NCBI GenBank assembly: GCA_034696485.1 | Contig: JAQIWT010000623.1 | Coordinates: 1 to 17,065, forward strand | Direction: 5' to 3' | DNA: 17,065 bases | Source: Isohypsibius dastychi | Lineage: Eukaryota; Tardigrada; Eutardigrada; Parachela; Isohypsibiidae | Shown: positions 8,446 through 17,065 of the stretch, piece after piece | How the letters are laid out: every line of letters starts with the position of its first letter | How positions within the stretch are numbered: position 1 is the first letter of the stretch | Position numbers and translations under genes: made by a program | The notes under the pieces: model-generated | Databases searched by the model: none | What the model saw: only the letters and a program-made list of their open reading frames with translations | Told to the model about the DNA's origin: nothing

Positions 8446-11400
8446 ATGCCGGATTATGATGCCTCGTCGGCAGAAATCCTGTCTTCGCTGAGTTTCCTGA
8501 TGGTTGACCACAACATGACCGATTTAAGAATGAACTCGACGGAGGTCTTTTCGGGAAGACCGCCAACGACGAGAGTAGCTACCATGTATCCGATGGCATA
8601 TCGAATTACCGGAACCATTCTGCATACGGTGTTGTTTTTTGTCGGCTTTTTCGGAAATATCATCATTTGTCTGGTTGTCAAACGCACCCGCAGCCTACAC
8701 ACACCGACTTATTGCTATCTGGTATGTTTGATCTTTTCCTTCAATCCCAATCTCAGAGAGAAGAAAACGGGGGCAACAAATTAAATATTTGGCGGAAAAA
8801 AGACTTATTGTGCCATGGAAATGAAGGATGCTGCACAAATGACTCCACGACTTGTTTTTGGGTTTCCAAAGCTGCAATTCAAAACGAGCTTTTGGTGATA
8901 CTTAAAAATTTCAGATTGGTTGGACAAAAAATGTTTGTCAAACCACATAGCATTCTTTCTTGTTTTTCAGGTCTCCCTTGCCGTCGCCGATTTGATTCTA
9001 GTGTGCTTCACCATTCCACAAGCAATATTGTCTCATCACTTGTACAGCAAACAATGGGTACTGGGGCACCTCGGATGCTCATTCTTGGCTTTTAGTAGCT
9101 TTTTAGCAATTAACGCCGGATCGCTTAGGTTAGTGAGTAAACGTATACTTCAATTTTTTCCAGGATACGATTCTTTTTCGATTGATCTACTGGTCCACGG
9201 AGCAAAAAATTAACCCCATCAAAAGTTGACGTAGTAACATTTGAAGAAGACCAAGAACGATCTGAACTTTGTCATTCGCATTTTCAAATTCCTTAAAATC
9301 TGCTCCGCGTTTATCCAGAATTTTCATAGTAATCACCAGCAAAACACGCAATCCGACCGCACACCTTTTGCGGAAATAATGCGACCACACACCCAACCCC
9401 CTTGATTGACGTGATTGATTGTTAAGTTATATTAGGTTCCAAGTTACATTCTTATCTAACTTAACAATCAATCACGTCAATCAAGGGGGCTGGGTGTGTG
9501 GTCCCATCATTTCCGCGAAAGGTGTGCGGTCGGATTGCGTGTTTTGCTGGTACACCAACTGATTTGTTTTTTCTTTTTCTAATCAGTTAATAAATATTAA
9601 ATAGTATATCTGATTATTTTTGGATCATTTCATAATGACTTTGATAACCGCTTTTTGTATAAAACTCGGTTCTATATTACCCGGTGTTCCTGTACTTCAA
9701 AAAATCTGAACAGTTTGCGATAAATGCTATACATCTCAAAATCATTTATATTTCTTGCCACAGAATTTCGAAACGATCTTTTTTGGTTTTCAGTTACGTT
9801 ACGATCACAGAATTAAAAACTGGCGATGGCGAATTTCAACCTTATTATGCGCAGAGCGTTCCGAATTTCTTGTTCCAATCGGATCCAGCCATCGATATGT
9901 ATCTGAACGACGCGCTAGAATGAGCATGTAGAGCAACAATACCCTACGATCACAATTACTTTTTTTCGAAACATCGATTTTCCTGCCGAACTTGTGACGC
10001 GAAAATCACCATTTTCATACGTCAAAGCCATATAAGATTTCGCGCTATTCTTTCTCATATCGGCTGCTCATTGAGACAAAATCCTCAGATTGCCCAAAAA
10101 CAAGTAAGAAAGTTAATCGATGCATTCACTGGTAGAAGCCCTTAAGAGGAGTTTTAAGAACCGATAAACGAAGCTCTCAGTCGCGTTATATTGGGAACAA
10201 ATCGCTCCATTCAGAATATAAAATGCCTATGAAAATTGACAATAACTTCAAGCCGAGATGGTTTACAAGTTTTGTTCTCAATAACATGGTGTGTTTTTGT
10301 TTTTCCAGCATCCTCGCATTCACCGTTGAAAGGTCAGTCACGCTCTTCTGAGGATTTTATTTTCCATATTCCATTAAACCTAAAAAAACGGCTGTCACAT
10401 CAAAACAAAAACTGACATCGATTTTAATTTAATAAACAAGTCCGGTTTTTCATCGGTCATTTTTTCAAAATTTATTTCGGAATTGAATGTGACAGAGTTT
10501 GTTTTTGTTCAAAAAGACATTTGTTAGACAGCGGTTCTGAAAGAAAGATGATCGCGCAGATTAGAAACGAAAAAAATGTAATTGCGTAATCTAAAGGGCT
10601 TGTGATCTTTTCAGGTATATTGCGATCTGTCATCCGATGCACTCGCAAAAAGTGTGCACGGTAACGCGAGCGCGCAATATCATCCTGGCTGTCTGGATTT
10701 TCGTTTTGGCTTACTGTTGCCCCTGGCTGTACTTCACGACAACCCGACCGCTTAACCTGGCTGATGTACAGGACTTGACATACTGCGATTACCGACTGAC
10801 CCGTGAAACATACCTGATTGTATTCTTGACCGACTTTGTCATCTTTTACGCCATGCCGTTAACTATCTCAATCGTCCTCTATGTCAGAATTGGATACGCA
10901 CTTTTCCGTAGCATGAAGAAGCATGAGCTACACCGCGGACCTAGCGCCATTTCACCTGACTGCAAACCATCCAGGTACAGCAAAATTTTATTGATTACAC
11001 TACTAGCTCAAAACGTGAGGCCATTTCGCGAGAATCACATACGAAATGCAGAAGAGACTTCTCTGACAACTGAGAAGCTCCTTTAGTAAAGGGGATGCAG
11101 TCTTGAGGATATGCATTACCATGCTGTGTGCTATCAACATGTGACCTTGGGTTACAGTGTCTGATACGGCGCACTGTAACTTCTGGAACGTTATGCCTAT
11201 GGGGCACAAGTGTAATCTTGAAATATCTGGAGGATAGAGTGCCCATACGGAATGAGGAACTGGTTTAAACACTGACAGGCTAGATGAATTCGGTTTCTCT
11301 GGTGTCGCATTTTCAACGTTTGTCAGTTACAGGACAACGCGCCTGTCCCCGGACAGAGACCTGATGGTGGCCTCCCGAGAACGGCTCAACAGTGCATATG

Positions 11401-12014
11401 GTGACGGCTGCAAAAACCGGCCGACTGGCGCTGGAGTGGAAGCACGTTTTCAAGTGGTCAAAATGCTGATTGTCGTTGTCGTCAGTTTCGCCATTCTCTG
11501 GGCACCATACCGTGGTCTGTTGGTCTACAACTCAATCGTGGATAAGAAATTCATGAACATGTGGTTTGTCTTGTTCTGCAAAACCCTAGTGGTAAGTAGC
11601 TGCAGAGAAACTGGGGTGAGGATATCAAAGTGATAAAATTGCTGATTTGCAGTATTTCAACAGCACTTTGAACCCATTTCTTTACACGGTTTTCAGCAAG
11701 AAATTCCGAGTGGCTTTCTTCAAAATCCTTCTATGCCAGAAAAGTAAGGTTTGAAAAGTAAGCTTCGTTTTGAGCCGGAATGACCATGCTGACTGCAAAT
11801 CCAACAGAAATGCGAACTACGATTGAAAATTATTTTATCAGAGTCCAAGCGAAATCAAATGTCCTTCATGGAGCTGATGTCACCCCATACAGTGGCCATG
11901 CGATCCATTTCCACAACCACCCAGTTAATGAGCCACAGTCCACAAGTCCGACGCATCAATGCGCCATCACGCAAGCCGCCCATATCCCCGGAATCATATT
12001 CGTTGCTGAACTGA
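8446..12014 (+). CDS. Rhodopsin-family peptide GPCR, thyrotropin-releasing-hormone-receptor-like
   Basis: Exons: 8446-8721, 8971-9128, 10309-10332, 10615-10974, 11333-11591, 11653-11743, 11842-12014. All junctions are GT-AG and in phase, giving 446 residues. The extracellular N-terminus has glycosylation sites NMT and NST. TM1 contains GN at about 71-72; TM2 reads SLAVADL with D99. C128 and C210 are the expected extracellular disulfide. TM3 ends SILAFTVERYIAICHP with ERY at 152-154. TM6 has FAILWAPYR (325-333) and TM7 has NPFLY (366-370), then SKKFR and a palmitoylation-type Cys. The run INAxS...AFTxERYIAICHP, the FAxLWxPYR motif and the TPTxCYLVSLAVADL motif are TRH-receptor hallmarks; such receptors couple mainly to Gq in animals. 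The Ser/Thr-rich C-tail comes from exon 7. If intron 6 is retained, a TGA three codons past the donor gives a short tail. The start is the first ATG that gives an extracellular N-terminus. Confidence 0.93.
9335..9551. mobile_element. Palindromic MITE-like element in GPCR intron 2
   Basis: Two 95-bp arms (9335-9429 and 9457-9551) are inverted copies with about four mismatches, separated by a 27-bp spacer. Arm termini are ACCAGCAAAAC and GTTTTGCTGGT. No coding capacity is seen, and I could not find a clear target-site duplication at the arm ends. Such near-perfect fold-backs are typical of recently active non-autonomous DNA elements. Confidence 0.85.
9557..9588. repeat. Small inverted repeat in GPCR intron 2
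   Basis: AACTGATT and AATCAGTT form a perfect 8-bp stem around a 16-nt T-rich loop, six bases past the large palindrome. Confidence 0.7.
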
Positions 12015-13290
12015 AAGTTTTCCGGATACTTACAAATGGGCTGGAAACCAGAAATTAGCACCCACTTTGAACTGGGTCCTCTAAATGAAAACTAAGAAAC
12101 AGTGAGAGAAGCGTGTCTGCACGAGTTGAATCATGCCGCTGAAGTTCCATTCGTCTGTGTTGCTATCATAACCGTCCACATTCCACATGTATCTTTCTCA
12201 GATTCATTGTTTTACCGCAGCTTTCACGAGTTTCATCGGTCGACTTTCTATGTGAGTTTGATGGGATACCACTGAAGTCCTCGGCCAAAATCGTCCACAC
12301 AAGCCCACACTCTGAGCACTCGGGTAGGACAAACTCTCTGAAAATAAACGAGGTCTAGGCTCATGAATGAGTTTTGTTCCTGGTTTCGGTTGCGTTGTTT
12401 TCTGGCAAGTAACCTTCTTGATGGCTGTCCCACTTGACTTGGCAGATGTTGGTGGCACTTTACCGGCGTTTCGAATGTTTTAAGATATCCTCGGTGAGCT
12501 AACAACTTTTCCGGTCGACGATTCATAAAAAAAAGGAAGAGAACAGAATTGGTTTTGAGAAAATTACAGAGTAACTTTGAAATCCAGAATTGGCAGGCAG
12601 ATCCAATTATCCAATCATAGAGCTTACTGGTAATTTCCAGTTTCCGCATTACGATTTTCCTGGTAACAAAAACATTTTTGCAGAACAAGTACAGTAAACT
12701 TGCTGAAATCGAAAGCTGCCACCGAAATCACCGTTGCAGCAACGTTCTCCGGAAATGCTCGGTCATTGTTTCTTTGTTTTATCAGTTTCGAATCACAGCA
12801 TCGAATACGCGAAATTAAATTAGTCTCACCCCCTCGCGTCTGCTATAAGCACTCATTCCGTTATCAAATTATTCACTCCAGCCAATTATTCCGCCGTGTT
12901 CGGCGTACACATCGTGCTTCATTGAGAGACTGCCCAAGTTGCTTCCAGATGATCCCATTCTGTTGAGAAGAATGGTACTGTATGTGTATAGAGAAAATTG
13001 AAACTTGGTCAACGCGGATAATGTCTGCTTTTCTTGTGTTCATCGGATGAAACAAATCGTGATTAAAGAACTTGTGGCTTCATTTCAATCTCAGTGAGCG
13101 ATTCGCTGTTTCCGAAAGCAAATGTATGTGGAGCGTTTCTCTGTAAGACGACTGTTTTTGAAATTAAATCATCGTGCAATTGATTACGATTATTTAAGTA
13201 GTCTTTGATCAGCCCCGTAATGCAGGATCTCAGAATGCTGACAACCCAATGCAATTAATTGTCAGCGATTTATGTTTACAGTAAGTAGCA
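12015..13290. other. Region between the GPCR and receptor copy B
   Basis: This should hold the GPCR 3' UTR; an AATAAA lies at 12343-12348. Two overlapping minus-strand frames at 12458-12204 and 12688-12248 include exon-like stretches (AIKKVTCQKTTQPKPGTKL) and a donor-like CGCCG|GTAAAGTG, but no family or consistent exon chain is visible. I see no kinase-homology or cyclase exons, which supports a 3' end of receptor copy B at 13414. Confidence 0.4.
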
Positions 13291-13413
13291 AGTAATTCCA
13301 AAGCGTAGAAGAAGGATATGAATAAACATGGGAGGGAAAATGGTCAATGCTCGAAAACAAAACTTCATGTGAATGGTGAAGTTGAAAGAGAAGCAATACA
13401 TTGCGTAGTAACT

Positions 13414-16189
13414 TTAATCCGTCACGCTAATCCACTTAAAACTGTCGTTTTGAATTGCCTTTTTGAATTCAATGCCTGAATTCATAACTACTCCGCGGAG
13501 ATGAGTCCTGTAAGACGATATTTTTACCCGTTTAGCGCTGATAAGGTTTGTTGAATGAATTTTCAGGCAAATATTTTCGATCCATTTCAAACACGAGCAA
13601 ATGAAAGATGTACCGTTACGAAGAATCCACCAAGTTATGTCCGCTTCTTTACACCGTAGCCAGATCCTTTGCGCGGCAATGAGAAGGAGCAGCGCAGTGA
13701 CTATGCCGAACCCGATCAATGTCGCGTTGACTGCATCAATGAATTTCTCTGCTGAAAAAACTCATTTAATTACCGGGACTCAAAATTTGACAGATTGGCT
13801 GTCACCAGTTTCCTGACAAGCGACATTCGTTCCCGTATAACCACAACGAGGCTCGTTTGGCGGCGGCCATTGAATACCCGGCCAGTCCACCGATATGTTG
13901 AGAACATTGAATCTCCCGTCAGCGGAGTACACCATCATCCTCTTACAACATTTAAAACCGTTAAGAAACTTCGGAGAATTGCTATAGAATCCCTACTGTG
14001 GGCATCCCGTTGATATAAAAATGGTTGACATTCAGGTCACTCCGGCGGTCACCTTTCGAGTTAATGAAAATTCGACCAACATTTGTATCGAAGTTTTGGT
14101 TGAGAAACATCTGGGCCAGTGATCTCCCCCGAACATCTCTCCCAGTAGCGGCAGTGTGATTTATGACCTTTATCTATCTCGATCACCATTCATTAAATCA
14201 TTCCGAAAAGGGGACTCACCTGAGCTAGACTGTGAATGAAGGCATAACCAGAGGCAGTTGTTAGATACTAGAAAAAAAGCAATTTAGAAGAGAATAGTGA
14301 CTCTCGATGTAGTCCGTCGGTCGTACGATGTGTTCTCCCGGGTAAGAAAAGTTGAACATTTGTTTTGAGCGTTTTCGGATTTCAGTGTTGATATCGCCAG
14401 AACGATTCTGTGATGCAACCGCTTCACTTCGTGCTGGTTCGATCACGAACACTGAACGAAATGCATCCTTGGCTTCCTGAATAAGCATACAGTACTGTTA
14501 CAGGAAAAGCGGAAGTTAGAAGAGAACAGACGCCTGCCTCGTCAAAACCGTCGTTGTTTTTCCAGGTCATGCGACCATGAAGATGCGGCGTCTGCAACCC
14601 AAACTCCCTGGCGATGTACACCTTCCAAAACGAATTCTCAATCAGATTTTTCCAGAACGTTATCTGAGCTTGTTAACGGATGTAATTTAGCGCTCACAAA
14701 ATCACCGGTCGTCATGTTCACAGAGCGTGCTTGCATCTGTAATCACTTTTCGGTGAAAGAAAGACGACAAACGTTGTTAATTTTACCATAAGTGAGCGGA
14801 ATGTCCAACCTGGTCCAAGAAATAGCATGACTGCAAAATAAACATTATTGGATGAATTCGACCCTTTGGTTTCGTATATACCGACCTCTGCTTTCGCTTC
14901 TGAATTTTTCCAGCAACTTTCTGAAATCTGGATTTGTTCTCGGGTTTACTAGGTGGTGAGTGTAACGGAAACGCTGGTTTTTCAGAGTAAACATTAAAAA
15001 TGCAGCTACATGTTGGTATGTTGGAACCGCATCAGCGTCGGCCATGATAAAAAATGTAGTCCACTTGAAGATATTCAGAGTGTGGATGAAGGTTTCAATA
15101 AAAGCTGACACTGATGCTGGACTCGTGGATATCCAGGAAGGATGCATGACCCTGTCGCTTATACTCGGTTCTGCTCCAACTCTAAAATAAAGGCATAACA
15201 ATTCAGCAGACTCAAAAGTTTTTGACGACCAAAATAACACACGTTGTGACGAAGAGGATATCCCACGCTTTGGCTAGTTGACTGAGCAGCCGCACCTCCA
15301 TACATCCTAGAGTAGAATGAAAGTTGAAATTCCCAAAAATCCGGTTCTCACTCTCGTTGTTCCGTGAAAAAGCGCCCTCACTCCCCGGGAGAAGCTTCCC
15401 TCGTAACAAAGTCGTACTGGGATATTTGAGAAAAACACCTTTTCGTCACGTGATATTTCAATAAAGTTGCTCCGAAACGAACAGCACACAGAGGTTGCGA
15501 TTTGGTATTTACGGAACGTCAAAGAGAACAACGCTAGCCACGCGAATCAGTCAATTTTGTTTGACGGTATTTCTCAGAATGGTCAAGACAGCTCTTTCTA
15601 TCTTTTTCAAAATCATGGAAATTTTAACAATGCTGGACGGGAATTCCGATAAAATAGTTCATGGGCTCAGTTGAACGACTAATTTGATTATTTCAGTTCT
15701 TTTCATTATTTCTGACGGTTATTCTTGCATCGACGAGCACCGGGAAAGTTTCGAGTACTCATTAAGAATGGACTTCAGGAATCACCACAGTAGTGAGTGA
15801 ATGTTTAAATCCTCTTCGGGAGAGATACAGTAGATCTTTACGAGTAAAATGTGCTTACCTGGTGCTGCCATGACCGGGATGATGTTATCACTTTGTTTAC
15901 GATCACGGTAGAACCATTGAGCAGCTAGTCTTTCGGCGTTTTCCAATAGCTGTCGGCAGTTCGTAATGTCCACTTCGGTGAGGAAGGTAAGCGACAATGA
16001 AACACTCCCGTTATAAAGTCTGTTCATGTCCTCGACGGCCACTTCGTACACTGGTCTTAAGATCGCAAACGCACCCAGTTGGTCAGGATTTGAGTAACCA
16101 ACTACTGCAACTTCTGCCTCGACGATTTTCTCCTCTGATTCCGAAAAGGTCATCACTGCCCAGACCAGCATCAGTAAATGGAGATACAT
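13414..16189 (-). CDS. Natriuretic-peptide-receptor-like membrane receptor without cyclase domain, copy B
   Basis: Exons on the minus strand: 16189-15859, 15306-15243, 15181-14886, 14830-14787, 14736-14698, 14591-14538, 14476-14327, 14267-14220, 14167-13997, 13941-13806, 13751-13414. All phases join to 556 residues. The order is signal peptide (about 1-17), ANF-receptor ligand domain (to about 400), a membrane-proximal segment with ISVDWPGIQWPPPNEPRCGY and TGTNVAC (about 416-440), a membrane helix at about 454-471, then RCKEADITWWILR, which recalls the juxtamembrane start of receptor guanylyl cyclases. The tail runs 85 residues to TAA with no recognisable domain. The absence of kinase-homology and cyclase exons downstream points to an NPR-C-like receptor. 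Intron 6 is GC-AG as in copy A. The last 55 residues, absent from copy A, may be read-through of what is normally 3' UTR or intron, because a donor-like AACG|GTACAT precedes them. Confidence 0.88.
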
Positions 16190-16756
16190 GTCGTGGCTTA
16201 CTGATCAATGACACACCAGAAAATCATTCACCCACTCTGACTGATCTCGACAGTGCAAAACACAATCGCATACATTGAGAACATGATAACAAAATCACCA
16301 GATGAACATGTAAAGTGAAATACATGATGTACATCAGTGCAAGCAATTTGACGGCAAAGCAATTATGAGGCTTCACGAATGATGTTATCGCACAGAGTGA
16401 AGAGACAAGAGAATAAGATACGTTGATTTAATTACTTTCGGTACATGAGGCGGTTCATAGCTCTCTCGTGCGAGATCGCAGAATAATGTCGGGAATGGAA
16501 TAGCGGACCCATGTGTAAACATGTGTATTAGTGCATAATATGGAACAGGAGACATCGAGCTTGGAATCGTAAACTGTTCTTCTACAGCTGATAGTAATCG
16601 AACAATTATAGTGACAAGTTGGTGCACGAGTCATAAATGAAGTTTAGAAGGGGGAAGGGACTTTGCGTCAATCAAGGATTTCGGGATTCAAAATTTGTAG
16701 CAAGATATTCTTAAAAATCGTTCTGAGGACCGAATTCTTTTCATGCCAGCCGCAAA
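16190..16756 (-). promoter_or_regulatory. 5' flank of receptor copy B
   Basis: No exon is seen. It shares blocks with the flank of copy A, including TTGATTTAATTACTTTCGG and GTGTATTAGTGCATAATATGG (about 16525), the latter differing by one base. Promoter elements are likely here, but no start site can be named. Confidence 0.4.
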
Positions 16757-17065
16757 GTGGCGTATCGGGGACAATGTGGCGTGCTGTACATGTAAGAACC
16801 ACAATGTGCCCAACATATAATAGCCATTGCATGAATGAAACCAAGTCATCAGTCAGCGGGTCCGGAAACTGATCGAACGAACCAACCACAGGTGAGGTGA
16901 TCGTCTCTCTCATCCTTTAAGTGATCAGCCAAAATGAGGTTTTTGCTGATCACCTGAAAGCTGATCAGTTACCTGGTATTTGATTGATACCCAGGGCTTC
17001 GCTGGAGGTACTTTGAGCAAATAATGAGCTAAAATTTTAGTGGTCATGAAACTTGTAAAATTGCT
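16757..17065. other. Unique sequence at the right edge
   Basis: Past the duplication no gene is supported. The short minus-strand frame at 16913-16668 spans the duplication edge and has no family features. Confidence 0.4.
16921..16968. repeat. Cluster of TGATCA palindromes with a 9-bp inverted repeat
   Basis: GTGATCAGC (16921-16929) pairs with GCTGATCAC (16945-16953) across a 15-nt loop. A third CTGATCAG follows at 16961-16968. It could be a hairpin or a set of binding sites; nothing else is known. Confidence 0.7.

Larger units (their letters stand above)
13291..16756. repeat. Segmental duplication, copy B
   Basis: Direct duplicate of about 88-4367. Similarity is patchy: exon 1 and the 3' end (exons 9-11 and about 120 bp beyond the stop) are nearly identical, while introns 1, 3, 6 and 7 differ far more. 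The GPCR and the unrecognised gene lie between the two copies and are not duplicated in this window. Confidence 0.9.

Noticed and set aside
9187-9396. Minus-strand frame in GPCR intron 2
   Set aside because: It overlaps one arm of the palindrome and has no domain features; a by-product of the repeat.
12204-12688. Minus-strand frames considered as 3' kinase-homology exons of receptor copy B
   Set aside because: No kinase-homology or cyclase motif is present, and they lie outside the duplicated unit.

Overview
The window looks like animal genomic DNA: interrupted genes with GT-AG introns (about 44 to 1,180 bp), long non-coding stretches, fold-back repeats and no operon-like packing. The families present (a natriuretic-peptide-receptor-like ectodomain gene in two copies and a TRH-receptor-like GPCR) and the many short introns suggest a small invertebrate, probably an ecdysozoan. 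A tardigrade is my best guess, but the sequence does not prove it.

Layout. A segment of about 4.3 kb at the left (about 88-4367) and one of about 3.5 kb at the right (about 13291-16756) are direct duplicates. Each carries one minus-strand gene of 11 exons. I could trace every exon boundary in phase in both copies, and ten of the eleven exons have identical lengths. The predicted proteins have a signal peptide, a periplasmic-binding-type (ANF-receptor) ligand domain, one membrane segment and a short cytoplasmic tail with no kinase-homology or guanylyl cyclase domain, so they resemble NPR-C (clearance) type receptors. The left copy (A) stops at a TAG where the right copy (B) has TGG, giving 500 versus 556 residues.

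Between the duplicates, on the plus strand at 8446-12014, lies a seven-exon rhodopsin-family GPCR of 446 residues, closest by motif to thyrotropin-releasing-hormone receptors. It includes a 24-nt microexon and has two possible C-termini. Its second intron carries a 95-bp-arm palindrome. On the minus strand at about 5347-6130 there are pieces of an unrecognised gene with one hydrophobic segment at its 3' end.

Non-coding structure includes a fold-back array of TTTCGTAG/CTACGAAA units at about 6685-7290, a 528-bp insertion in intron 1 of receptor copy A flanked by AACAAAG, two 12-nt G/C homopolymers and several perfect small palindromes. I found no tRNA, rRNA or CRISPR array. Both recognised families are cell-surface receptors for peptide-type ligands, but nothing in the sequence shows that they act together.
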